Assembly: GCF_000721705.1 (NCBI RefSeq) | Contig: NZ_JOJL01000003.1 | Coordinates: forward strand, 164,352 to 228,351 | Length of the DNA stretch: 64,000 bases | Reading direction: 5' to 3' | Source of the DNA: Actinoplanes subtropicus | GTDB taxonomy: Bacteria > Actinomycetota > Actinomycetes > Mycobacteriales > Micromonosporaceae | Shown here: one piece after another, positions 1-7,950 of the stretch | How the letters are laid out: every line of letters starts with the position of its first letter | Numbering within the stretch: position 1 is the first letter of the stretch | Made by a program: the position numbers and the translations under genes | The notes under the pieces: generated by a model | The model's database searches: none | What the model was told of the DNA's origin: nothing | Seen by the model: the letters and a program-made list of their open reading frames with translations, nothing else

Positions 1-630
1 GGAGAACGGCAGGATCCGGAGCTCCACGCCCGGGCGGCGGCTGTCCTCGGCGAGTTTCGCCACCTGACGGCGCAGCACCTCGACGCCGCCCACCTCCCGG
101 TAGAGCACCGCCTCATCCAGCACCATCAGCAGATACGGCGGCGGTTCCCGGGTGAGCACCGCCTGCCGGGCCATCCGCAGCGCGAGCCGGCGCTGGGCCA
201 CGGCCGGATCGCCCACGTCGGCGCCCGCCTCGATCACCGCGCGGGCGTACTCGTCGGTCTGCAGCAGACCGGGGACGACCTGGCTCTCCCACTCACTGAT
301 GAAGGTGGCCTCGGCCTCGAGCGCGACGAACTCGTCATACGGATCGGGGACCGACGACCGATACGGCGTCCACCAGGCCCGCGCCCGGCCGCGGCGGCCC
401 AGGTCGTGCAGGCGGTCACGCTCCTCGGCGCCGACGCCGTAGGCCGCGAGGAGCCGCTCGAGATCTTCCTCGCTGATCGCGGTGTGCGCCGTCTCGATCC
501 GGCTCAGCTTCGACTCGGACCAGCCGAGCGCCGCGGCGACCGCGGCCGCACGCCGGCCACCGCGGAGCCGGCGCAACTCGACGCCCAGCTCGCGCCGCGC
601 AGTGGAGGTCGGCCTCGCCACGCCAGACAC
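1..630 (-). CDS. XRE-family regulator with DUF5753 domain (3' end outside window)
   Basis: This is the N-terminal 210 residues of a helix-turn-helix regulator that runs off the left edge. Residues about 13-60 form an XRE-type HTH (GVELRRLRGGRRAAAVAAAL, then SESKLSRIE). From about residue 85 the W-W-TPYRSSVPDPYDEF and VVPGLLQTDEYARAVI motifs are typical of the DUF5753 domain found in the large actinomycete XRE/DUF397 regulator family. The GTG at 628-630 is chosen because the HTH follows directly and no in-frame start lies further upstream. Family members usually pair with a small DUF397 protein, which would lie outside the window. Two direct repeats 25-56 bp upstream may be its operator. Confidence 0.9.
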   Translation of the reverse strand, partial: MSGVARPTSTARRELGVELRRLRGGRRAAAVAAALGWSESKLSRIETAHTAISEEDLERLLAAYGVGAEERDRLHDLGRRGRARAWWTPYRSSVPDPYDEFVALEAEATFISEWESQVVPGLLQTDEYARAVIEAGADVGDPAVAQRRLALRMARQAVLTREPPPYLLMVLDEAVLYREVGGVEVLRRQVAKLAEDSRRPGVELRILPFS

Positions 631-654
631 CTTAACCGCGCGGCGGTGGCTCTC

Positions 655-686
655 TGCAACTTGCACCGCACAGTATGCACTTGCAC
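655..686. promoter_or_regulatory. Direct repeat, candidate operator of the XRE regulator
   Basis: TGCAACTTGCAC (655-666) and ATGCACTTGCAC (675-686) are near-identical 12-mers whose starts are 20 bp apart, about two helical turns, just upstream of the XRE gene. Autoregulatory binding is inferred from position and spacing only. Confidence 0.4.
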
Positions 687-761
687 GCACGTCAGGGCGC
701 ATGAGGAAATGAACCTGAGAGGCGGGGTCCCCGGTGGCGGCAACCACCGAACCCCGGGGAA

Positions 762-800
762 ATCGAGCCCCCGTCCAGCGGGCGCGGACGGGGGCTCGAT
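762..800. terminator. Perfect 15-bp inverted repeat, probable terminator
   Basis: ATCGAGCCCCCGTCC (762-776) pairs perfectly with 786-800 around a 9-nt loop. No T-tract follows on either side, as is common in high-GC actinobacteria. It lies downstream of manA and upstream of the XRE gene, so it could end read-through from the mannose operon. Confidence 0.5.
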
Positions 801-1399
801 GCCGCTCCTCGATGGCGGTAGCGATCGGCCTCGGATGGGCCGCCGGCAACCGTCATGAAACTCACTTCAGGACTTTGCTCGAGCGAATTCAGCGGATACG
901 GGATGACGGCCCGGCCACAACCGCAAGAGCGGGAACCCGGCGGGCCGCGCGAGCTGGGTGCCATGCCGGCGTCTGCCGCGACCGCCGGGCTGACCTGCCC
1001 ACTTGCGCTCGCGGCCGTCCCCCGGCCGGCAATAGCGAACGGGACGACAGGCAAAGCCCGCCGCCCCGTTCATCCCCCCGGTTTGGTACCGCGCGCGTCC
1101 GTGGGACCCCCCGATCACCAATGACGCTGCGTGGTTATAGATTCACACTACGCAGTCACCCTTGTCAAGCAAATCCGGAAATTTCGGTTTTTATTGTTCG
1201 GGCGCCCACACGGAGAGTGCCCCACCAAACCCATGCAGCTCAGCCCGGCGGTCGCGGCGCGGGCTGAAGTTGCACTCAGATCGCGGTGCACAGCGGGTCG
1301 GGTGGAATTGCGGTTGGGAACGGGCTCGCCTCGTACCGGCTACGGAAAACGACCAGAGTGAGACGCGGCCCGGAGCGGAGGCAACTCGAAGGTCGCGAG

Positions 1400-2575
1400 T
1401 CAGACCGGGACCGCAGCCACGAACGCCACGCCCTGGCCGGCGAGCTTGATTTTGCCGACGTCGGCGGGGGCGAAAGCCGCGTCGCCCCGGGCCAGCTCGA
1501 TGGGGGTGCCGTCCACCGACTCGCCGGCGAAGAGGTCGCCTGATGTGGTGACGATGACGCGCGGGCCCTCGGCCGGGACTTCTGTCGGGGGACGGGTGCC
1601 GTCGAGTTCCAGGCGGTAGAGGGCGAAATCCGGGACGGGGACGGGCCAGGTCAGGACGCCGGGGGACAGCTCCGTCGGCTTGACGATGGGGTCGTCGAGG
1701 ACCTCGAAGCGGAGGACCCTGAGCAGCTCGGGGACGTCGACGCGTTTCGGGGTCAGGCCGCCGCGCAGGACGTTGTCGCTGGCGGCCATCAGCTCTATGC
1801 CGGTGCCGCGGAGGTAGGCGTGCAGGTTGCCGGCGGGCATCCAGATGGCCTCGCCGGGCTGCAGGTGGACGTGGTTGAGCAGGAGCGCCACCAGCACGCC
1901 GGGGTCGCCGGGGTAGTAGCCGGCCAGGTGGATCGCCAGGGCGTGGGCCTCGTCGCCGGGGTGGGACTTCGCGGCGGTGACCACCGAGTCGATCAGGGGG
2001 GCGCGGTCGTCCTGCGGCCAGGAGAGCAGGGTCTCGACGGCGCCGCGCAGGTCGCCGGCGCGGAGGGACTTGACCACCGGGTCGAGCGCGGGGACGGCCA
2101 GTGCCTCGATGGTGTCGGCGGCGGCGGTGGGGGCGCGGAAGCCGCACAGGGCCTCGAACCGGGTCAGCGCGACCAGCATCTCGGGCTTGTGGTTGGCGTC
2201 GGTGTAGTTCCTGGGCAGGGTCGGGTCGGCCTGCTGGCGGGCGAAGGCCTGCTTCGCGTACTCGAGGTCGGGGTGGGCCTGCAGCGAGAGCGGGGCCTCG
2301 GCGGCCAGGACCTTCAGCAGGTACGGCAGGCGGGGGCCGAACTCGCCGAGCACCCGCTCGCCGAGCTGGGCCTGCGGGTTGCCGCCGATGAAGGACGCCA
2401 GGCTGACGTCGCCCGCGGGGCCGCCGACGACGGACGGGTCGTCGGGGTGGGCGCCGAGCCAGAGCTCCGCCTCGGGGGCCTCGGTGGGGGCCGGGCGGCC
2501 CTGCAGCTCGGCGAGCGCGGTGTGCGAGCCCCACGCGTAGGGACGGATGACACCGGACAGTGGATACACGGTCAT
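1400..2575 (-). CDS. manA: Mannose-6-phosphate isomerase, class I
   Basis: The 391-residue protein interconverts fructose-6-phosphate and mannose-6-phosphate, feeding GDP-mannose synthesis in the cytoplasm. The type I PMI fold is recognisable: YAWGS at residues 13-17, zinc ligands Q99 and H101 in LSLQAHPD, E132 in HKPEM, H252 in PAGNLHAYL, and the catalytic arginine R271 in DNVLRGGLTPK. Length is normal for the family. The ATG at 2573-2575 has only a weak GGGG upstream. It is the last gene of a minus-strand operon with manB, a Trm112-like peptide, an SIS isomerase and a CDF transporter, lying 23 bp downstream of the transporter. The same genes without the transporter cluster in mycobacteria. 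Confidence 0.95.
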   Translation of the reverse strand: MTVYPLSGVIRPYAWGSHTALAELQGRPAPTEAPEAELWLGAHPDDPSVVGGPAGDVSLASFIGGNPQAQLGERVLGEFGPRLPYLLKVLAAEAPLSLQAHPDLEYAKQAFARQQADPTLPRNYTDANHKPEMLVALTRFEALCGFRAPTAAADTIEALAVPALDPVVKSLRAGDLRGAVETLLSWPQDDRAPLIDSVVTAAKSHPGDEAHALAIHLAGYYPGDPGVLVALLLNHVHLQPGEAIWMPAGNLHAYLRGTGIELMAASDNVLRGGLTPKRVDVPELLRVLRFEVLDDPIVKPTELSPGVLTWPVPVPDFALYRLELDGTRPPTEVPAEGPRVIVTTSGDLFAGESVDGTPIELARGDAAFAPADVGKIKLAGQGVAFVAAVPV

Positions 2576-2607
2576 CAGCTTTTACCCCGCATCAGCTTTT
2601 ACCCCGC
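2574..2607. repeat. 17-bp perfect tandem duplication at the CDF stop codon
   Basis: ATCAGCTTTTACCCCGC occurs at 2574-2590 and again at 2591-2607. The unit contains the end and TAA stop of the upstream CDF gene (minus strand), so the stop-codon context is duplicated and forms the spacer in front of the manA start codon. It looks like a slippage duplication. Confidence 0.9.
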
Positions 2608-3558
2608 CGCCGCCGAGGCGCCCTCGGTCACCGTCGGCGCCTTGCGCTCGCGATAGATGTCGGGCTCGATGTAGATCACCCGGGCGATCGGCACGGCCTC
2701 CCGGATGCGGAGCTCGGTCTCGTCGATGTGCTGGGCCAGGTCGTCGGCGCGCTCGGCGCGCGGCACCGCGATCTTGACGGCGACCAGCAGCTCTTCCGGG
2801 CCCAGGTGCAGCGTCTTCATGTGGATGATCCGCTCGATGCCGGCGCCGGCCAGGATCGCCTTTTCAATCTTGCGGACTTCCTCGGGGTTGGCGCCCTCGC
2901 CGATCAGCAGGCTCTTCGTCTCGATCGCCAGGATCACCGCGATCGCCACCAGCAGCACGCCGATCGCGGCGGTGCCGACGCCGTCCCACACGCCGTCGCC
3001 GGTGATCAGGGTGAGCGCCACGCCGAACAGGGCGAGCACCAGGCCGATCAGGGCGCCGGTGTCCTCGAGCAGCACGACCGGGAGCTCCGGCGCCTTGGCC
3101 CGGCGCACGAAGTTGACCCAGGTGACCTTGCCGCGGGTGTGGTTGGACTCCTTGATCGCGGTCAGGAACGAATAGCCCTCGAGCGCGATCGCGATGACCA
3201 GCACCACCACCGGGACCCACTTCCAGGAGTGGATCGGCTCGGGGTGCTGGATCTTGTGGTACGCCTCGTAGAGCGCGAACAGCCCGCCGACGCTGAACAG
3301 CACGATCGACACGATGAACGCGTAGACGTAGCGCTCGCGGCCGTAGCCGAACGGGTGCTCGGGGGTCGCCTGCCGCCGCGAGCGCCGGCCGCCGAGCAGC
3401 AGGAGCAGCTGGTTGCCCGAGTCGGCCACCGAGTGGATCGCCTCGGCCAGCATCGACGACGAGCCGGTCAGGCCCCAGGCGACGAACTTGGTGACCGCGA
3501 TGCCGAGGTTGGCCGAGAGCGCGGCGATGATCGCGCGGGTGCCGCCCTCCGCGCTCAC
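2599..3558 (-). CDS. Cation diffusion facilitator (ZnT9-like clade)
   Basis: A 319-residue integral membrane transporter of the CDF family, expected to export divalent metal cations by proton antiport. About six hydrophobic segments occupy residues 5-210, followed by a cytoplasmic alpha/beta domain (about 220-305) ending in IYIEPDIYR. The TM2 metal motif reads HSVADSGNQ and the TM5 motif EDTGA. The NQ and ED variants match the SLC30A9/ZnT9-like branch rather than classical HxxxD/HxxxD zinc exporters, so the metal is uncertain. The GTG start at 3556-3558 overlaps the SIS stop codon in a GTGA arrangement, implying translational coupling. Its place inside a mannose operon is unexplained; Mn or Mg supply for the sugar enzymes is one guess. 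Confidence 0.9.
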   Translation of the reverse strand: MSAEGGTRAIIAALSANLGIAVTKFVAWGLTGSSSMLAEAIHSVADSGNQLLLLLGGRRSRRQATPEHPFGYGRERYVYAFIVSIVLFSVGGLFALYEAYHKIQHPEPIHSWKWVPVVVLVIAIALEGYSFLTAIKESNHTRGKVTWVNFVRRAKAPELPVVLLEDTGALIGLVLALFGVALTLITGDGVWDGVGTAAIGVLLVAIAVILAIETKSLLIGEGANPEEVRKIEKAILAGAGIERIIHMKTLHLGPEELLVAVKIAVPRAERADDLAQHIDETELRIREAVPIARVIYIEPDIYRERKAPTVTEGASAAAG

Positions 3559-4760
3559 TGAATCCCCTCCGGCATCGGGTTGGACAGCTCTTTCATCTCG
3601 CTGATCGCCGGCACGGCCATCGGGTCCAGCCCGTGCGCCAGCGCCAGGTAGAGCGACGCGAAGTCGGGCACCGCGGTGAGCGAGGCGAGCCGCTCGACCG
3701 CCGAGCCGCCCTCGGCGGTGAGCACGTCGCAGCGGACGCCCCGGCGCTCGGCGAGGGTCTGCACCGCGTCGGCGCGACGCTCCTCGACGGCGACCGGCTC
3801 GTCGGCGTCCTCCTCGGGGTTGAGCCCGCCGTCCCGGAGAAGCACGAGGCGCAGCCGGGTGCCGGCGTCGCCCTCCTCGTCGTCGGGGTCGGCGAAGATG
3901 TCGCGGGAGAACTCGGCCAGCCCGCCGAAGACGCCGTCGAGCAGGCCCACCCGGCCGCGGCCGGCCTCGCCGAGGGCGCCGGCCATCACCGGGTAGCGCG
4001 CGTTCGCGGCGAGCGTGTCGGCGAAGCGGCGGGCCGCGACGGTGGCCAGCGGGGACGAGCCCCAGACGATCGGGATCGAGCCGGCCAGGCCGAGCGCGAG
4101 CGACTTGGCCGGGTTGACGAACGAGTCGGCGCCGGGGCGGCAACGCTCGGCGTCGGCGTCCAGCCGGGTCGCGGTCTCGGCCAGGTCGGCCTCGTTGACC
4201 TTGACGAGCCCGATCGCGCGGGCGGCGAGCAGCACCGGCACGGCCAGGCCCCAGAGGCTGGCCCGGGCCGGCGCGCGGCGCGGCACCGGGATGAACGGCG
4301 AGCGGGCCCGCTCGGCCATCGCCTGCAACTCGGTGTCGGGGTTGCCGATCGCCACCAGGCGGGCGCCGCGGCGGACCGCGGCCTCGGCGGCGGCCAGCGC
4401 CTCGGGGCTGCGGCCGGAGGCGGAGACGGCGAAGACCACGTCGGCGGCGCCGACCCAGCCGGGGATGCCGGCGCTGCGGTGCCCGATGATCGGCACCGGG
4501 CAGCGGTGGCCGGCCACGGTGGCCAGGATGTTGCCGGTCAGGCCGGCGGTGCCGATGCCGGCGACGACGACCGCCCGGGGGCGGCCCTCGTCGGCCAGCA
4601 GGCTCAGGTCGGCCTCGGCGGCCAGCGCGGCCGATTCCCGGACCTGGGCGCCGGCCGACGCGGTGGCGCGCAGCATGCCGCCCGGGTCGTTGGCCAGCAT
4701 CGACTTCTCGTCGTCGAGCAGCGACTCGTTCGCGACGCGGTGCCCGTTGACCTCCGCCAT
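3555..4760 (-). CDS. SIS-domain phosphoglucose/phosphomannose isomerase-like protein
   Basis: The 401-residue cytoplasmic protein belongs to the bifunctional PGI/PMI-like SIS family. The first SIS domain (about 55-190) has AVVVAGIGTAG and VFAVSASGRSPEAL for phosphosugar binding. The second (about 215-395) has PIVWGSSPLATVAARRF and a C-terminal ISEMKELSNP segment. Family members isomerise glucose-6-P and mannose-6-P, but some actinobacterial copies are uncharacterised, so substrate use is inferred. The ATG at 4758-4760 overlaps the stop of the Trm112-like gene (TGATG), and its own stop overlaps the CDF start. Clustering with manA and manB supports a mannose-phosphate role. Confidence 0.88.
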   Translation of the reverse strand: MAEVNGHRVANESLLDDEKSMLANDPGGMLRATASAGAQVRESAALAAEADLSLLADEGRPRAVVVAGIGTAGLTGNILATVAGHRCPVPIIGHRSAGIPGWVGAADVVFAVSASGRSPEALAAAEAAVRRGARLVAIGNPDTELQAMAERARSPFIPVPRRAPARASLWGLAVPVLLAARAIGLVKVNEADLAETATRLDADAERCRPGADSFVNPAKSLALGLAGSIPIVWGSSPLATVAARRFADTLAANARYPVMAGALGEAGRGRVGLLDGVFGGLAEFSRDIFADPDDEEGDAGTRLRLVLLRDGGLNPEEDADEPVAVEERRADAVQTLAERRGVRCDVLTAEGGSAVERLASLTAVPDFASLYLALAHGLDPMAVPAISEMKELSNPMPEGIQ

Positions 4761-4939
4761 CAGTTACCCCCCGCCGGACGGGCCTCATCCAGCAGCAGGA
4801 TCGGGATGTCGTCGCGGATCTCGAAGATCCGTCCGCACTCCGTGCAGGTCAGCGTCTGCGCGTCGCGGTCGTAGGTCAGCGGCGCGTGATGCTTGTCCGG
4901 GCAGGCCAGGATGTCCAGCAACTGCGGATCGAGGGCCAC
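4760..4939 (-). CDS. Trm112-family small zinc-ribbon-like protein
   Basis: A 59-residue peptide starting VALDPQLLDILACP, the signature opening of Trm112/UPF0434 proteins. Cysteines at 13, 32 and 35 (ACPDKH, LTCTECG) leave one zinc ligand short of the usual four; H17 or H18 might substitute. Eukaryotic and archaeal Trm112 activates methyltransferases, but the bacterial role is unknown. The GTG at 4937-4939 has a strong AAGGAG seven nucleotides upstream. It lies 43 bp downstream of manB and overlaps the SIS start, so it is a middle gene of the mannose operon. Confidence 0.85.
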   Translation of the reverse strand: MALDPQLLDILACPDKHHAPLTYDRDAQTLTCTECGRIFEIRDDIPILLLDEARPAGGN

Positions 4940-4982
4940 CGAACGACTCCTTACGGTGTTGCGGACTGATAGCCCTTTGATC

Positions 4983-6362
4983 CTACCGGCGCACTATCGC
5001 GAGCACTTCGTCCCGTAGCGATGCCATCCGGTCCGGCTTCGGAGCCTCCACGTTCAGCCGCAGCAACGGCTCGGTGTTGGACGCCCGCAGGTTGAACCAG
5101 GCGCCGTCCGGCAGCCTCGCGGTCATCCCGTCCAGATCGTCCACGGTCGCCTCCGGGAAGTGCTCGCGCACCTCGGCGACCTTGGCCCTGGCGTCGGCGA
5201 CCGTGGAATTGATCTCGCCGGAGGCGCTGTACCGCTCGTACTCGGCGGCCAACTCGGAGAGCGGCCGCTCCTGCTCGCCGAGCGCGGCCAGCACGTGCAT
5301 CGCGGCCAGCATGCCGGTGTCGGCGAACCAGAAGTCGCGGAAGTAGTAGTGCGCCGAGTGCTCGCCGCCGAAGACCGCGTTCGTCCGGGCCATCTCGGCC
5401 TTGATGAACGAGTGGCCGACCCGGCTGCGCACCGGGGTGCCGCCGTTCTCCGCGATGATCTCGGGGACCGCGGCCGAGGTGATCAGGTTGTGGATGACCG
5501 TGCTGCCCGGGAACTTGGTCAGCTCGCGCACGGCGACCAGCCCGGTGATCGCGGACGGCGAGACCGGCTCGCCCCGCTCGTCGACGATGAAGCACCGGTC
5601 GGCGTCGCCGTCGAACGCGATGCCCAGGTCGGCGCCCTGCTCGCGGATCGCCTCCTGCAGGTCGACCAGGTTGGCCGGGTCGAGCGGGTTGGCCTCGTGG
5701 TTGGGGAACGAACCGTCCAGCTCGAAGTACATCGGGACGATCGTCAGCGGCAGCGCCGGCAGCACCTGGTCACCGAGCACGGCCGGCACGGTGAAGCCGC
5801 CCATCCCGTTGCCGGCATCCACGATGACCTTGAGCGGCCGGATGCCGCTGAGGTCGACCAGCGAGCGCAGGTGCGCCGCATAGTCGCCGAGCAGGTCGCG
5901 GGTCACCACCCGGGACGGGCCGTCGGCCTCCGCGTTCAGGTCGTTCAGCAACTCCTCGGCGCGGCGGCGGACGACCGCGAGGCCGCTGTCCTGACCGACC
6001 GGCTTGGCGCCGGAGCGGCACAGCTTGATGCCGTTGTACTGAGCGGGGTTGTGGCTCGCGGTGAACATCGCGCCGGGCAGGCCGAGCGCGCCGGAGGCGT
6101 AGTAGAGCTCGTCGGTCGAGGCCAGGCCGATGCTGATGACGCTCGCGCCGGCCGCGTTGGCGCCGCGGCCGAACGCCGCGGACAGAGCCGGACCGGACTC
6201 GCGCATGTCGTGAGCGATCACTATCCGATCCGCGTCGTCGCCGGACTCGCGCAACATCTCGACGAAGGCCGTGCCGAGCGCCCGGGCCACCGACTCGTTG
6301 AACTGGTCGGGCACCGTCCCACGCACGTCGTAGGCCTTAACGATCTTGGACAGATCGGACAA
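4983..6362 (-). CDS. manB: Phosphomannomutase/phosphoglucomutase
   Basis: The 459-residue alpha-D-phosphohexomutase converts mannose-6-P to mannose-1-P (possibly also glucose-6-P). Diagnostic motifs are the phosphoserine loop FTASHNP with S103, the magnesium loop DGDADR (251-256), and the sugar-binding loop GEHSAH (333-338). The C-terminal phosphate-binding domain carries RASNTEPLLRLNVEA. Length is typical. It is the first gene of the minus-strand operon ending in manA. Its promoter must lie in the short divergent region shared with the GAF regulator (6363-6505). Confidence 0.95.
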   Translation of the reverse strand: MSDLSKIVKAYDVRGTVPDQFNESVARALGTAFVEMLRESGDDADRIVIAHDMRESGPALSAAFGRGANAAGASVISIGLASTDELYYASGALGLPGAMFTASHNPAQYNGIKLCRSGAKPVGQDSGLAVVRRRAEELLNDLNAEADGPSRVVTRDLLGDYAAHLRSLVDLSGIRPLKVIVDAGNGMGGFTVPAVLGDQVLPALPLTIVPMYFELDGSFPNHEANPLDPANLVDLQEAIREQGADLGIAFDGDADRCFIVDERGEPVSPSAITGLVAVRELTKFPGSTVIHNLITSAAVPEIIAENGGTPVRSRVGHSFIKAEMARTNAVFGGEHSAHYYFRDFWFADTGMLAAMHVLAALGEQERPLSELAAEYERYSASGEINSTVADARAKVAEVREHFPEATVDDLDGMTARLPDGAWFNLRASNTEPLLRLNVEAPKPDRMASLRDEVLAIVRR

Positions 6363-6505
6363 CTCTCCCCCTCAGCCTGGGTGAACTCCGCTGAGAGTAA
6401 CGGAGCAGGCGCAACGAACGGGTGGCAATCGGGCACCGCGACCGTTACGAGCGGGTTGTCGCGGCTGGTCATGCCGGTCACGATGGGAGGCCTGGAGGTG
6501 CCCCC

Positions 6506-7801
6506 TTGGCCAACCCGTGGCTCGCTCTCGATCACGGCGCCGATCCGGCCGAGCGGATCCGGCAGATCGGGCATGCCCATGAGCGGTTCCTGGCCGGCGA
6601 CGGCGCGGTGCCGCAGATCCGCTCGGTGGTCGCCGAGTCGTGGAAGCGCTCGGCCGACACGCTCCGCAGCCCGGACGGCACCGCCCCGATCGACCTGGGC
6701 GACCGCGAGCTGAAGGAGTACCGGGCGGCCCATCCGCTGGCCCGGGTGCTGCCGATCTTTCGCGACCTGCTCGGCGGGCTGGCCGAGGACGGCGATCACC
6801 TGATGGCGGTCTGCGACGCGTACGGGCGGCTGCTGTGGGTCGAGGGCGGCCGGTCGATGCTGCGCGGGGCGGAGCGGATGAACTTCGTGCCCGGCGCCCG
6901 CTGGGACGAGGAGCACGCCGGCACCAACGCGCCGGGCACCGCGATCGCCGTCGACCACTCGCTGCAGATCTTCGCGACCGAGCATTTCAGCCGGTCGGTG
7001 CAGCGGTGGACGTGCTCGGCGGCGCCGATCCACGACCCGGCGTCCGGGCGGCTGCTCGGGGCGATCGACGTGACCGGCGGCGACGTCGTGGCCAATCCGC
7101 ACAGCCTGGCGCTGGTCCGGGCGACGGCGCTGGCGGCCGAGGCGTACCTGGCCAGCCACCTGCCGCCGCCGGCCAGCGCCGGGCGGGTGCTTGCGCTGGG
7201 CCGCAACGAGGCGTCGCTGACCTTCGGCGGCGTCCGGCGGCGGCTCGGCAGGCGACACTCGGAACTGCTCGTCCTGCTCCTGGCGCACCCGGAAGGGCGT
7301 ACCGGCGAGGAACTTGGTGTTGATCTTTACGGCGACAACGTCAGCCCGGTGACGGTGCGCGCCGAGCTGTCCCGGCTGCGCCGCACGCTCGGGCCGGAGC
7401 TGCTCGAGTCGCGGCCCTACCGGCTGCGCGCCGAGCTGGACGCCGATTTCCGCACGGTGACACGCCTGCTGGAGCGCGGCCGGGTGGCCGAGGCCCTCGA
7501 CGCGTACGCGGGGCCGCTGCTGCCGCTCTCCGACGCGCCCGGCGTCACCCGCCTGCGCCGGCGGGTGGACGGGCAGGTGCGCGCCGCGGTGCTGGCCGCC
7601 CGCGACCCGGCGCTGCTGCGGGCCTGGCTGCACGCGCCCTGGGGCGCCGACGACCTGCAGCTGTGGGAGGAGTACGCGAGGCTGCTCCCGCCGGGCTCCC
7701 CCGACCGCCCCCTGGCCGCCGGCCGGATCCGCGAGCTGGCCGTTGAATTCGGGCTGCGCCCGCCGATGTCGGGGGCTCCGAAAATGGCCAAGCGAAGCTG
7801 A
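6506..7801 (+). CDS. GAF-domain transcription regulator with C-terminal winged-helix domain
   Basis: A 431-residue regulator. The N-terminal two thirds resemble the AcoR-type sensor: VVAESWKRS, then a GAF-like domain (about 70-215) with WDEEHAGTNAPGTA and CSAAPIHDPASGRLLGAIDVTGG. Instead of an AAA+ and Fis domain, residues about 245-320 (HSELLVLLLAHPEGRTGEEL, VTVRAELSRLRRTLG) look like an OmpR/SARP-type winged helix. The TTG at 6506-6508 is chosen because GGAGG (6494-6498) lies seven nucleotides upstream; longer starts lack one. The aldehyde dehydrogenase and DUF779 genes follow on the same strand, so aldehyde- or alcohol-responsive control of them is likely. The 3' end overlaps a long hairpin. 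Confidence 0.85.
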   Translation: MANPWLALDHGADPAERIRQIGHAHERFLAGDGAVPQIRSVVAESWKRSADTLRSPDGTAPIDLGDRELKEYRAAHPLARVLPIFRDLLGGLAEDGDHLMAVCDAYGRLLWVEGGRSMLRGAERMNFVPGARWDEEHAGTNAPGTAIAVDHSLQIFATEHFSRSVQRWTCSAAPIHDPASGRLLGAIDVTGGDVVANPHSLALVRATALAAEAYLASHLPPPASAGRVLALGRNEASLTFGGVRRRLGRRHSELLVLLLAHPEGRTGEELGVDLYGDNVSPVTVRAELSRLRRTLGPELLESRPYRLRAELDADFRTVTRLLERGRVAEALDAYAGPLLPLSDAPGVTRLRRRVDGQVRAAVLAARDPALLRAWLHAPWGADDLQLWEEYARLLPPGSPDRPLAAGRIRELAVEFGLRPPMSGAPKMAKRS

Positions 7802-7829
7802 AGGCATTTTCGGCGCCCCCGACATCGGC
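7762..7829 (+). terminator. Long hairpin overlapping the end of the GAF regulator
   Basis: Arms 7762-7786 and 7805-7829 pair over 25 bp with one mismatch around an 18-nt loop. GGGCTGC (7751-7757) and GCAGCCC (7840-7846) could extend the stem. The stop codon at 7799-7801 lies in the loop. The structure separates the regulator from the aldehyde dehydrogenase promoter and probably ends or attenuates transcription. Confidence 0.65.
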
Positions 7830-7880
7830 CCCGAAGGGTGCAGCCCCTGCGAGCCGGAGGCGACGCCGGCCGGCTCAGCC

Positions 7881-7899
7881 TTGCAACGTCGTTGCAACG
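7881..7899. promoter_or_regulatory. TTGCAACG tandem repeat, candidate operator of the aldehyde dehydrogenase operon
   Basis: TTGCAACG occurs at 7881-7888 and 7892-7899, an 11-bp period (one helical turn). The second copy is part of a perfect 10-bp palindrome CGTTGCAACG (7890-7899). It is about 50 bp upstream of the aldehyde dehydrogenase ATG and downstream of its candidate regulator gene. Confidence 0.5.
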
Positions 7900-7950
7900 T
7901 GGTCGTAACTAGCGTCCTGCGCACCTAACCCTGAAGGTGCGGAGGCCGCC

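Larger units (their letters stand above)
631..1399. other. Intergenic region without a convincing gene
   Basis: This 769-bp gap separates the XRE regulator from manA, which is transcribed towards it. Short open frames exist on both strands but none has family-like sequence or a good ribosome-binding site. It holds the repeats at 655-686, a perfect 15-bp inverted repeat at 762-800, and a distinctly AT-richer stretch at about 1130-1200 that could hold a promoter or be a remnant of inserted DNA. Confidence 0.5.

Noticed and set aside
6397..6448. GTAACGG ... CCGTTAC inverted repeat between manB and the GAF regulator
   Set aside because: The arms are only 7 bp and 38 bp apart, which is expected by chance in this composition.
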